A stretch of 64,000 bases of DNA from Janthinobacterium sp. (GTDB taxonomy: Bacteria > Pseudomonadota > Gammaproteobacteria > Burkholderiales > Chitinibacteraceae): NCBI GenBank assembly GCA_025360045.1, contig JANYCY010000074.1:1-64000 (forward strand), read 5' to 3'. Shown piece by piece: positions 55,927 to 64,000 of this stretch. Every line of letters begins with the position of its first letter. Within the stretch, counting starts at the first letter, position 1. Under the pieces are notes generated by a model. It was not told where the DNA came from and did no database searches. It saw nothing but the letters and a program-made list of their open reading frames with translations. The translations under genes and the position numbers were made by a program.

Positions 55927-57026
55927 GGGCCTGTCAGATCAATGCAAACATAATCAAATGTCGAATATGTAGTTGCGTCATATCTCGACAATGATGCAGA
56001 CGCAACAAGAATAGGTAAAAACAATCGATCTGTTCCACCTATCGATTGCACAAATGGGCCCATTACATTGTCAACATTTAATTCAAATACATCACGAGTA
56101 TTCAATAGCGGATAAATACCCCCCATCCTGCCCCGTAAAATTGCCGATTTTGTGCAATACAACCTCATATCTGCAATAGAAACTAAAATTTTATTCGAAT
56201 ATGCATTAGGCACTTTTACCTTCAGCTTAGTACCATCCGACACAAGACCTGGCACCCCAGCAACTTTAGCCTCCGCCTCTTTTTCAATTCCCGACACTGA
56301 ACGCCAAAAAAATAAGTTTCCTAATGACATCTGAGGAGGAAATGCAATATCGAATGGCAATGTTGCATTTGGCGAGCATGAATTAACATCTCCATTCGCA
56401 CACGGTATGTATGCCACAGTCCCGATATTCAGCGTTGTAACAATGAAATTGTTTGACTCAACCGCCATTGAATCCGGCAAGCTACCAAATACTGCAATAG
56501 AGAAACCAATTTTTCTTCTATTCTCGATAGTGCCAATATTACTAAGCAAGCCAGGTATTCCGGCATTATTTGACACATTGTCTGCCGCCCACGGCAAAAT
56601 TAAATAAAAATAGTCCTTTTCAGAGTCAGAAACAATTAGCCACGGCAATAGTTTTCCATCTCTGCGGCGATAAGGGACAATCCAATTGAGGCGAAACGGA
56701 ATATCTGCAACCCCCTCCATCCCCGCGTCGTCAGTAAGCGACGACAATGCGGAAAATATACCCAAAGCCGCCGCGCCATTCATATTTTGCCCATACTGAC
56801 TCGCCCCACACCGATCATCAAACGCCAACCACGGCCGGCTGGCCGCCCTCGCCTGCGGCTGAAACGCAATCACCTTTCCTGACGGCGATTTAATCTTTCC
56901 CCAACCCAGCCCAGCCTGCGTGCCATATCCATCAACCAGGCATTTCTCTAAAACCACAGAAAGCGAGCTGGCCGCGCCAAGCTGCGGTGCACCTGCATCA
57001 TCCCATCTAAAGCATCGAATTGTCAT
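55920..57026 (-). CDS. Phage tail-region protein of unknown function
   Basis: 368 residues starting MTIRCFRWDDAGAPQLGAAS (AGGGA before the ATG at 57026). Aromatic-rich beta content (WLIVSDSEKDYFYLILPWAA). No family can be named, and its place between hub-like and large tail proteins suggests a minor tail component. Its 56.0-56.7 kb part is visibly more A/T-rich than the flanking tail genes. Confidence 0.6.
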   Translation of the reverse strand: MTIRCFRWDDAGAPQLGAASSLSVVLEKCLVDGYGTQAGLGWGKIKSPSGKVIAFQPQARAASRPWLAFDDRCGASQYGQNMNGAAALGIFSALSSLTDDAGMEGVADIPFRLNWIVPYRRRDGKLLPWLIVSDSEKDYFYLILPWAADNVSNNAGIPGLLSNIGTIENRRKIGFSIAVFGSLPDSMAVESNNFIVTTLNIGTVAYIPCANGDVNSCSPNATLPFDIAFPPQMSLGNLFFWRSVSGIEKEAEAKVAGVPGLVSDGTKLKVKVPNAYSNKILVSIADMRLYCTKSAILRGRMGGIYPLLNTRDVFELNVDNVMGPFVQSIGGTDRLFLPILVASASLSRYDATTYSTFDYVCIDLTGPW

Positions 57027-57043
57027 ATCAAAGTCCCTGTTAA

Positions 57044-59134
57044 TTAAACGTCTGTATCGCCGCGCAGCTGGATGCGCACGCTGTCAGTTGCCGGGCCTAC
57101 CACGCCTTGCAGCGTGGATCGACTTAACCAAAACGGTGATTTTCCTGCGCTGGTGTTGAATCGGAGTTGATTGCCCGCGTTCCAACCAGAACCCCAGCCG
57201 CGCCGATCGATAGAAAAATACGGCGTGCCAGTGGCAGGGTTTAGCGGAGCCACATCGGCATTGATGCTGACGCCTTCAGCCACCACGCCAACGGACTCGC
57301 CGATAATTTTTACTGTTGTGGGGTTAGTAAAATCGATTCGCCAGCGCTCAGCGATTGCGCCGCGATTTGTGAGCGTGAGTGGGTATTGGGTGGTGTTGTA
57401 TTGAGCTGCGATCGCTTGGCCAATAGCAGTATTGGACCATTCCCCTGTCCAAGCACCTTGTTCAAATGGCGGAGAGAAGCCAGCGACCAGATCCCCCAAC
57501 AGCAAAGCACCTGACACCTGCGCATTAACCGGCCATGCTTTTTGCAGCGGCATTGTGAGCGTAAGCGCTGCAGCAGCAGTATCAACCGCCGACACCAGCG
57601 CCATTTCATCGCGGGTATGCCGCACGCTGTATGGGCCTGAGAAACCAACTAAATTGAGCGGATTAGCCCAAACCAAAGCGCCAGTGGCCAGATCCACGCT
57701 ATAGCGATCGGTGTAAACCTCCCGGCCAGTTGCATCTTCAACAACTACCGCCGCCAAGCCGCTGCGCGTGGCAGTGGTTGCTCCCGCTACCGGCGTGGCC
57801 ACGCTGGTTACAGCTGTATCGTGCAGCACGATTACATCACCGGCGCGCCACAGGTCAACTCGCCCGGAGGGTGGCATTTTGTCCAGATCCAGCCCAACGA
57901 TCGCTGCATCAAACCCCGGATAAGTAGGCGGGCAGATCGATGCGGCCATGCGATCGATCTGCAGCTTTTTTTCACCTGCAGCGGCTGCAGCTGTCAGTGT
58001 GGCCACACCTACAGCACGAAAACCATCGCCGCGCTGGCTACCAGTGTTTGATGGCAGAGCTTGCTGCAATACTTCGGTTGCCACCGCTACCGTTGGATAG
58101 CCCTGTGTCCCTTGCCTAGCCAATGCAAACTGCAGTGGATCAATCGTGACTGTGGCCGTATCAAACCACACTCCATCACCCCATGGCACTCTCGCTACCG
58201 CGCTGCTGGCGCTGATTGTTTGTACAAACACAATATCTGCCACTTGATAGCTACTACGTGAAATAGAAATCTTTCCAAATCGCGGCATAGAGGAAAGCGC
58301 AGGTGGCAGGCCATTTTGCAGCGTTACAGAGCGGCGTAGTTTTAATGATGTGGCCGCAGCAGCGATATCCGCATCGATAACAACAGACCACGCCACGCCC
58401 AAGCTATCGCCATTAACCGACGACCAATCCAAACCAGCAACGGCAGACACGCCAGAAAACGCCCCCACCCCTGCATTGCCATCTTGATAGTTAGCTGGCG
58501 CGGTATGATCATTTGCTAAGGGGTTTTTTAACTCCAGCTGCACCGCAGTAAACCATGAATTACCGCCCGGATTAAGAGACGGAGAAAAAGTAACCACTCG
58601 CGTCACCTCGACCAGCTCACGCTTTAAGCCGGATCTGGTAGACAGATAAAACGCACGGCCCGCAAAAATACCATTCAGCCTTTCTTTCGTCTGCCCGAGC
58701 TCCCACAATGCAACAGTGATCACTGCAGAGCCACGCGGATAGCTGGCACCGTAGGCCAACGGCCATTTCCAATCGCCAATATCGCCACCAGCACCCGCAG
58801 CGCCCGTGCCCTGCATTCGCCCCTGAATATCCGCCCGTGTTTCTGCCCAGGCATTCGCTCGCAATAAGCAAACATCAATCAGCGGGTCTGTTGCATCGTT
58901 CTGCAAAATAACGTGCGCGCCGTAAAATGGCTGTGAATCATCACTGGCTACGCCCGCAAAGACCTTGCGAAGCGATACGCGGCCGGTGGTTTTATCTAGG
59001 TGTGACACATCGGGGAATAGATTATTTGCGCGACCAGACTGCAGCGCCGTACCCGTCATCATGCCGCCGCCGTCATTTGTGTCGTCTAGCCGGTTGCTTT
59101 GCAGCAGAACGAGGTTTTCTGTGGTTAAAGGCAT
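57044..59134 (-). CDS. Large phage tail protein of unknown function
   Basis: 696 residues, beta-rich, with many short Gly/Ser turns and repeated NPL and SGPYSVRHTRDEMALVSAVD-type segments. No signal peptide, no catalytic motif. Lies between a small tail protein and the 368-residue protein in one operon. Probably a baseplate or minor tail protein by position. Confidence 0.6.
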   Translation of the reverse strand: MPLTTENLVLLQSNRLDDTNDGGGMMTGTALQSGRANNLFPDVSHLDKTTGRVSLRKVFAGVASDDSQPFYGAHVILQNDATDPLIDVCLLRANAWAETRADIQGRMQGTGAAGAGGDIGDWKWPLAYGASYPRGSAVITVALWELGQTKERLNGIFAGRAFYLSTRSGLKRELVEVTRVVTFSPSLNPGGNSWFTAVQLELKNPLANDHTAPANYQDGNAGVGAFSGVSAVAGLDWSSVNGDSLGVAWSVVIDADIAAAATSLKLRRSVTLQNGLPPALSSMPRFGKISISRSSYQVADIVFVQTISASSAVARVPWGDGVWFDTATVTIDPLQFALARQGTQGYPTVAVATEVLQQALPSNTGSQRGDGFRAVGVATLTAAAAAGEKKLQIDRMAASICPPTYPGFDAAIVGLDLDKMPPSGRVDLWRAGDVIVLHDTAVTSVATPVAGATTATRSGLAAVVVEDATGREVYTDRYSVDLATGALVWANPLNLVGFSGPYSVRHTRDEMALVSAVDTAAAALTLTMPLQKAWPVNAQVSGALLLGDLVAGFSPPFEQGAWTGEWSNTAIGQAIAAQYNTTQYPLTLTNRGAIAERWRIDFTNPTTVKIIGESVGVVAEGVSINADVAPLNPATGTPYFSIDRRGWGSGWNAGNQLRFNTSAGKSPFWLSRSTLQGVVGPATDSVRIQLRGDTDV

Positions 59135-59137
59135 TTG

Positions 59138-59518
59138 TTATACCGTGAGTAATTTAAGGGAAACAACGTAAACATCAGCGGGGCGGGGCACTGCGATCCG
59201 ACGCAATGGCACGGCATCGATCGGCTTATCAGACTGCCGCCAGCGCACCGTAAACACACGTCCATCGGCAAGCGTTAATGGCATATTTTCCGGCTTGGCC
59301 AGCCGCGTCTGAAGCTGCTCAAGCTGCTGACGTGTCACCCAGCCCAAATCACGCTCGCCTTTAAGCGTGATTGACCGGCCTGCTTGCATTACGCCCTCTT
59401 GAATAAGATTGCTGCCATCCAATGTGCGGGTGATTTTTTGCTTAATGGGCGTCCAGTCAAACTCATCAACCCAAATCAGCCCGGAAGACAACTCGATACC
59501 ATCTAAGAAAATGCTCAT
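59138..59518 (-). CDS. Phage tail protein downstream of tape measure
   Basis: 126 residues. MSIFLDGIELSSGLIWVDEF, ITLKGERDLGWVTRQQ and LADGRVFTVRWR fit small distal-tail-like proteins. The start overlaps the tape measure stop (ATGA), so the two are coupled. Confidence 0.65.
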   Translation of the reverse strand: MSIFLDGIELSSGLIWVDEFDWTPIKQKITRTLDGSNLIQEGVMQAGRSITLKGERDLGWVTRQQLEQLQTRLAKPENMPLTLADGRVFTVRWRQSDKPIDAVPLRRIAVPRPADVYVVSLKLLTV

Positions 59519-62517
59519 ACGGCGCTCCGGCTTTTGGCATCGGCCAGCACCCTAAGCAGCTCATCCACATCCATTTTCGAATTGGCCGTTAAAGAAATAC
59601 TGCGGCCGCTTGGCGTAGAAAGCTCAATGCGATGAATCACCTCTTGCGGTGCCGATGGCATAACGGGCTGCGGCGTTGGCGATGGGGGCGGCGGTGTGTA
59701 TTTAGGCGGCGGCACTGGCACAGGTGCCGGAGCAGGCGGTGGTGGCGCAGGAGTTGGGCGGCGATAGGTAAAAGGACTAGATCCGGGCACACCCGCGTTT
59801 CTGCGCTGTTGCAAAATATTAAATGCAGCTTTCTGTTCGCTCCCCCCATTTGTGCCGTCAGAGCCACCCATGATTTTTTCCAGCTCCGGAATAGAAAAAT
59901 TATTCAAATCAACACCAACGGAACGCATTGGCGTAAGTGTGTGCAGGCGCGCATCTTCTGCAGCCTTGGCTTCTGCCTGCTGTTTTTTTAGCTCTTCACC
60001 CGTTTTAATAATTTCTGCCTGAGCATCCCGCTGGCCCTCTGCCATTTTTTCACCAGCTTTTTTCCCTGCCTCTCCCAGTTTTTCTGTTTCCTCTTTCGTT
60101 TGACGGGTCGCCAACTCGGTTTTCAGCATTTCTGCCTGAGTAGTCATTCCCGCATCACGCGCCATCCCCTCAACCTTTTTCAGGGCTTTGCTAAAGTCTT
60201 CTGCTGTGATCTCACCTCGCTGTAAAGCACCACGCGCCTCATTCAAATCCGCAATGGCTTTCCCTGCTTCAATCTGCAGAGCTTTCTTTGCCTTGATGCC
60301 CAAGCGATCAAGTGCTTCTTCTAAGGGCGTCGTCGCTTTGTGTGTTTTAGTCAAGGCATCTTCAGCTTGCTTCATCCCTGCCGCGATTTGCTCACCCGTT
60401 AACTTGCCTTTCTTTCCCAAGTCGATCATTTCGGCTTTGAGGTTTAAAGCGGCTTTTTCGCTATCAACAGCTGTAAACGCAGCCTTTAGCGCACGGGCCA
60501 GCTGCTCACCCGTCAACGTGCCGGAGTCTGCCAAAGCCTTAAAACTAGCAATCACATCTTGTGATTTTTTGCTGATCCCTGTCAGTACAAGATCTGCATC
60601 CAGCCCCAGCTTTTTTAATGACTGCTCAGCAATTTGCTTCAGTACGCTATTAAAATCACCTGCCGTAATGGGCAGCGTTTTTAGCTGTGCCTGCAAGCTG
60701 GCCAGTTGCTGGCCATCCAGTTTTTTTAATGCCTCATCAACCCCCTTGGCACCGGCCTCACTATTGAGCATTTCAGCTGGAATAGTTGCCAATGCCAAAC
60801 CCAGCGCTGATACCCCACCAGTATCCAGAGCTCTACCTAGTGATTCTTTCAACTTATCGGCACTGTCTTTACTCAGGTTTATCACACCCCTAGTCTGCTC
60901 AAAAGCAGAAGACATTTTTTGCGCAGCAGCCGTTGTTTGCTCTCCTGCCTGCTTGGCATCTTCCCCCATGCCAATAGTGACTGCGGAAAAGGCTTTTGAA
61001 TGTTTTGTGACTAAGCTGATGTCCTCAGCCACCTTTTCAAAATCTTTCGACAACAGTTCAGTAGCAGCCCCACCCACATGTAAAGCCTTTTGCAGGGACT
61101 CACCGGCACTAGAAAAATCCCACATCATGACTTTAACAGCGGCATCGTTCAAAAGAAGCAGCTGATCAACCCCAATTCCCACCGTGTAACCAATGGTACT
61201 ACCCAGTAATTTGAAAGCCCCTGCAGCCCCCGAGACAATCCCTGCAAGAATCGAAATACTTTCAGAAAAAACAGTAACTACCCCCGCTTGGCCCAAGCTG
61301 ACCAATGCGCTATCCATTGCGGTTTGAAAACGCCCCAAATCCGCTTGCAATGACTCAACTTCATTTTGTGGGTCACCAAACGTTTTATTTAACTCCAACG
61401 CCAACTTGGGCAACAAGTCTGCAGCCAATACCTGCCCCGTTTCCAGCAGCTTGCCCAACTCGCGCTCCGTCACCCCCATCGCCCTAGATGCAATCGCAAA
61501 TGCATTTGGCAAACGCTCACCCAGTTGGTTTTTTAGCTCCTCAGACTGGACTGTTCCCTTGCTGATCATTTGCTGTAATGCCAGTAAAGTCCCTTTTGTA
61601 TCATCACTAGACTTACCCAGCACCGCCATGGAGTGCGCAACCGATTCAAACACCAGCTTGCCTTGCGCTCCCTCCAACGCCGAGCCCTTCAGTGCGGCAG
61701 AAAAACCAACGTAAGCAGACTGTAACTCTCGAATCGGAATACCCATCCGATCAGCTGTAGCAGTAATATACTTCAGCTCGGCATCGGCCTTTTCCGAGCT
61801 ACCCGTCAACAACAGCATCGTGCGCTGAAAACTATCCGCCGCTAAATTAGCGTCCAAAAAGCGCTTTGCAATCGCGGCTCCGGCAATCGCCTGCGCGATC
61901 CCAGCAAATTCGCTCAACCGGCTGCCAGCGACCTGCACCTGATTGCCCGCTGTACTAGCCTCGTTACCCGTCTGCCGAAGCGAGGCATTTAATCGATCCA
62001 GGCCGACGCGCCCAGCCTGTGCATCTCTAGTCAGTCGAGTTTGAGCTTCGGACAAAGACGTTGTGCTAATGCCTGCTTGCTGTAAGGCCCCACGGGCGGC
62101 TTGAAGAGCAAGGGTATGCTCTTGTTGTGCCGTTTTTGCGGCTTTTGCCGCCTTTGCTGCGGCTTCTAATGCTCGCTCAAGATCGGCAATTTTTTTTGCT
62201 GTTTCTCGGCTAGTGTCTCCAGACTGCTGAGCCTCAGCACGAGTTTGCTGCAGTGCCAGCGCCGCTTCACGCGCCTTACCCTGCGCATTAACTAATGAAT
62301 CTGCGACCGCTTGGCTCGCTAACTTCAGCCGTGTAAATTCAGCGATGAGGGTTTGCTGTTGAGCTAACTTAGCCATTTCAGTCGCTAACTGCTGCGCCTT
62401 AGGTGCGGCCTCTCCCCCTGCTCTACCGATCTCCCGCAGCTCTTGCTGCATTTTCTCTAAATCAGAAAGGCCTCTGGTAACCGCCTCAATCAGTACGCGC
62501 ACACTCAAATCAGACAT
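59515..62517 (-). CDS. Phage tail tape measure protein
   Basis: 1000 residues from MSDLSVRVLIEAVTRGLSDL. The N-terminal 200 are a long Ala/Gln-rich coiled coil. The conserved tape measure core follows (LTATADRMGIPIRELQ-like: ITATADRMGIPIRELQSAYV, LGERLPNAFAIASRAMGV, LGKLLETGQVLAADLLPKLA). A hydrophobic segment sits near 435-455. A Pro-rich stretch (PTPAPPPPAPAPVPVPPPKY) lies before the C-terminus. It sets tail length. ATG at 62517 preferred to the GTG at 62535. Only 68 bases separate it from the tail tube gene, with no tail-assembly-chaperone gene in between. Confidence 0.88.
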   Translation of the reverse strand: MSDLSVRVLIEAVTRGLSDLEKMQQELREIGRAGGEAAPKAQQLATEMAKLAQQQTLIAEFTRLKLASQAVADSLVNAQGKAREAALALQQTRAEAQQSGDTSRETAKKIADLERALEAAAKAAKAAKTAQQEHTLALQAARGALQQAGISTTSLSEAQTRLTRDAQAGRVGLDRLNASLRQTGNEASTAGNQVQVAGSRLSEFAGIAQAIAGAAIAKRFLDANLAADSFQRTMLLLTGSSEKADAELKYITATADRMGIPIRELQSAYVGFSAALKGSALEGAQGKLVFESVAHSMAVLGKSSDDTKGTLLALQQMISKGTVQSEELKNQLGERLPNAFAIASRAMGVTERELGKLLETGQVLAADLLPKLALELNKTFGDPQNEVESLQADLGRFQTAMDSALVSLGQAGVVTVFSESISILAGIVSGAAGAFKLLGSTIGYTVGIGVDQLLLLNDAAVKVMMWDFSSAGESLQKALHVGGAATELLSKDFEKVAEDISLVTKHSKAFSAVTIGMGEDAKQAGEQTTAAAQKMSSAFEQTRGVINLSKDSADKLKESLGRALDTGGVSALGLALATIPAEMLNSEAGAKGVDEALKKLDGQQLASLQAQLKTLPITAGDFNSVLKQIAEQSLKKLGLDADLVLTGISKKSQDVIASFKALADSGTLTGEQLARALKAAFTAVDSEKAALNLKAEMIDLGKKGKLTGEQIAAGMKQAEDALTKTHKATTPLEEALDRLGIKAKKALQIEAGKAIADLNEARGALQRGEITAEDFSKALKKVEGMARDAGMTTQAEMLKTELATRQTKEETEKLGEAGKKAGEKMAEGQRDAQAEIIKTGEELKKQQAEAKAAEDARLHTLTPMRSVGVDLNNFSIPELEKIMGGSDGTNGGSEQKAAFNILQQRRNAGVPGSSPFTYRRPTPAPPPPAPAPVPVPPPKYTPPPPSPTPQPVMPSAPQEVIHRIELSTPSGRSISLTANSKMDVDELLRVLADAKSRSAV

Positions 62518-62546
62518 CACAAAGCCCCAAGACACACCCGATAAAA

Positions 62547-62580
62547 CCTAAGTCGACGACATGGATGTCGTCGACTTAGG
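62547..62580. repeat. Perfect 34-base palindrome between tail tube and tape measure genes
   Basis: CCTAAGTCGACGACAT and ATGTCGTCGACTTAGG, 16 bases each, around two G bases. On the minus strand the stem is followed by TTTTATC, so it may act as a terminator or attenuator between the two genes. It holds two GTCGAC sites. Confidence 0.9.
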
Positions 62581-62584
62581 CTCA

Positions 62585-63337
62585 TTACAACATTTCAATC
62601 AGTCCCAACTGCCCCATCTGCGCGTTATTTGGCGCAGTGGGGTCTGCCAGCAGCTCAGCTTCCAAGTCCAGCTCGCCAAACTTTTTATTGCTGATTAAAT
62701 CCACCACCTTGGCCGGATCAAACGTCACCCGCCACAGGCTAATACGGGCCTCACGCCCAGACTGCGCCTTGTTGTTGCCTTTAAACAGCAACTCGTACTC
62801 CACCGGGTCAGAACTAAAGATCCCGACGTTTACCGCGCTGGCATAGGTGTACGAAGCCTTAATCGGCATCACAAACGGGCCGGTAATGCTCAGAATTTCA
62901 ACCGTGCCAAACTGCGGATCAAGGCGATAATGCGTGCCCTCGACAAGCGTGAGCGGCGTGGCTGTTGAATCTTTAAGCGTCACCGCGCTAACGGCACCAT
63001 GAGCCAGCTTATAAATGCCGCCCACTTCTACGGTTGGCAATGGCTCATTCGTTGCAGAGCCACCCACCACAGCCAGGCTTGTGGCGTGCAGCGCCAGTGC
63101 CGCCACATCCGGATCAAACTGATTGGTTTTTAGCTTCAGGCTGGCTTCGGGTGAGCCATAGCGCACATCAATCGTGCCCTCGCCGTTCGCCCCTTCTAAT
63201 TTGGTTTTATCGCGCTTTAACGAGAGCTGCAGATCAGGGCAGTTACCCAGCAGGCGGAAAAAACTGGTGCCTTTTTTTCGGAGCAACACCTGCCCATCAA
63301 AACTAAAGTGCTCACGAACAAATAAATTGGCTGGCAT
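62585..63337 (-). CDS. Phage tail tube protein
   Basis: 250 residues. LLGNCPDLQLSLKRDKTKLE, TGPFVMPIKASYTY and VEYELLFKGNNKAQSGREAR are in keeping with major tail tube subunits of long-tailed phages. It stands directly before the tape measure gene, as expected. Confidence 0.78.
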   Translation of the reverse strand: MPANLFVREHFSFDGQVLLRKKGTSFFRLLGNCPDLQLSLKRDKTKLEGANGEGTIDVRYGSPEASLKLKTNQFDPDVAALALHATSLAVVGGSATNEPLPTVEVGGIYKLAHGAVSAVTLKDSTATPLTLVEGTHYRLDPQFGTVEILSITGPFVMPIKASYTYASAVNVGIFSSDPVEYELLFKGNNKAQSGREARISLWRVTFDPAKVVDLISNKKFGELDLEAELLADPTAPNNAQMGQLGLIEML

Positions 63338-63505
63338 TTAGTCGGCGTCCTTTTTTGTGGCCGTAGTGGCCTTGGTTTTAGTGTCACTGGCAATACCGTT
63401 TTCTTTTAGCCAGCCTGCAGTGGATTCATCCACTTCAATGTCATCGCCGGCGCGGTACTGCTTGCCAGCATCGATGTGGTCTTGCTTGAGTAATACCTGG
63501 GGCAT
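63338..63505 (-). CDS. Small phage protein (DUF7210-like)
   Basis: 55 residues from MPQVLLKQDHIDAGKQYRAG, then DDIEVDESTAGWLKENGIA and a Lys/Thr tail. The layout resembles small DUF7210-type proteins next to tail genes. AAGGAGG is well placed before the ATG at 63505. Confidence 0.65.
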   Translation of the reverse strand: MPQVLLKQDHIDAGKQYRAGDDIEVDESTAGWLKENGIASDTKTKATTATKKDAD

Positions 63506-63529
63506 ATGCCCTCCTTTCATAACAAACGT

Positions 63530-63949
63530 TTACAAATTAGGCAGGGTGAGCTGTATCGCCACCCAGCCGTAGGGAAACTCCAACTGCCCGCTTTGCCGCA
63601 GCTCAGTAATCGCTACCGGCCCCAGCGCTTTGGGTAGACAATCTTTATCTAATGCCGCGAGCAGTTCGTCATACAAAGCGCCCTCGGCATCTTCGATAGC
63701 AAAGGCCTCTGTGCCGCCCACTCTCAACTGGCCAATAATGGCCACACGGCGCAAACCACCATTTGCCAGCTCGCTAGGGATGTTTTCTAAATCCTGCAAA
63801 CCCTGATGCACGACCGTAACCACGCCTTTTTCTAACGCTTCATCACCGCGCTCTGCAAAATCCTGCATAGAGCGGGTCACTATTCGCGTAGGCAGCTGGG
63901 AGGATAAATGCGCCTTTAAAGCGTTCATTCGAATAGAAAGCCGACTCAT
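63530..63949 (-). CDS. Phage tail terminator-like protein
   Basis: 139 residues. RMNALKAHLSSQLPTRIVTR at the start and PYGWVAIQLTLPNL at the end resemble minor tail/tail terminator proteins, and the place just before the tail tube gene fits. The start overlaps the stop of the preceding gene (ATGA). Confidence 0.65.
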   Translation of the reverse strand: MSRLSIRMNALKAHLSSQLPTRIVTRSMQDFAERGDEALEKGVVTVVHQGLQDLENIPSELANGGLRRVAIIGQLRVGGTEAFAIEDAEGALYDELLAALDKDCLPKALGPVAITELRQSGQLEFPYGWVAIQLTLPNL

Positions 63950-64000
63950 GGCATAAATCCTTGTATGGCAGCCTCACGCATAATTTGCATCACGCGGCTT
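63946..64000 (-). CDS. Phage protein, C-terminal end only (cut by window edge)
   Basis: The visible end reads SRVMQIMREAAIQGFMP, then TGA, overlapping the ATG of the tail-terminator-like gene. From position it should be a head-tail joining or neck gene. Confidence 0.5.
   Translation of the reverse strand, partial: SRVMQIMREAAIQGFMP

Noticed and set aside
60188-61165. Open frame of 325 codons on the plus strand
   Set aside because: It is antisense to the tape measure gene; its Ser/Ala-rich product mirrors the coiled-coil codons of the real gene.

Overview
The window looks like a chromosome segment of a Gram-negative betaproteobacterium, most likely of the order Neisseriales (an Iodobacter- or Chitinibacter-like organism). 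This is an inference from gene content: a complete isc operon ending in iscX with cysE in front, a DUF2322 gene, a NadM-Nudix fusion, signal peptides and lipoproteins of Gram-negative type, and roughly balanced base composition. No rRNA or species marker is present to prove it.

Layout. 1-145 is the tail of an IS481-type transposase. 172-6772 is a minus-strand glycogen block (pgm, glgX, glgB). 6905-14174 holds cysE and the iron-sulfur operon iscR-iscS-iscU-iscA-hscB-hscA-fdx-iscX, with a recognisable IscR site in front. 14488-20257 carries mixed housekeeping genes: a degenerate HD-GYP protein, an aspartate carbamoyltransferase with an N-terminal HTH-like extension, DUF2322, a lytic transglycosylase, a Crp/Fnr regulator, exonuclease III and a small unknown protein. 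20501-26346 is an envelope cluster: a lipoprotein, two exported caspase-fold proteins (one with WD40 repeats, one with an EF-hand loop and a DUF4384-like tail) and an OmpA-like protein. 26593-28309 has a GST and a LacI-family (Cra/FruR-like) regulator. 28437-31444 is a two-gene unit of a STAND-like P-loop ATPase and a TPR protein. 31537-34405 holds nsrR, a VF530 gene and a three-gene bufferin-type RiPP cluster (precursor, MNIO/DUF692 enzyme, DUF2063 partner). 35087-36394 is a membrane GGDEF protein. 36892-42353 is the ribose operon rbsKDACB. 42590-44756 holds nadM-nudix and nadA. 45032-45665 is a tRNA array (4 Gly, 1 Cys, 1 Leu).

From about 45.7 kb to the right edge lies a prophage that appears to have integrated at tRNA-Leu(UAA). 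It shows an integrase, small early genes, a primase-helicase, a CII-like protein, a Cro/CI-type switch with operators at about 53.15-53.22 kb, and then a minus-strand tail module that runs off the window. Head, packaging and lysis genes are not in view.

The most striking feature that no gene explains is a dense set of dispersed non-coding repeats. Family A has arms of CTTGAACCACRGAGG type, usually paired as long inverted repeats, at eight loci. Family B is a 200-280 bp structured repeat in three copies whose hairpin stems change on both sides together. Family C is a GGGCGGGTGAA...TTCACCCGCC inverted repeat in three copies, and family D is a GTAGGTTGGGTTA type. They sit at four junctions of the isc operon, in both long gaps of the rbs operon and in the glg block. 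One A plus B pair is enclosed by a perfect 19-bp terminal inverted repeat (34575-34960), which suggests a non-autonomous mobile element.

Best candidates for new biology are the exported double-caspase/OmpA cluster, the ATPase-TPR pair, the rearranged bufferin cluster, and the structured repeat B with its TIR-bounded composite.
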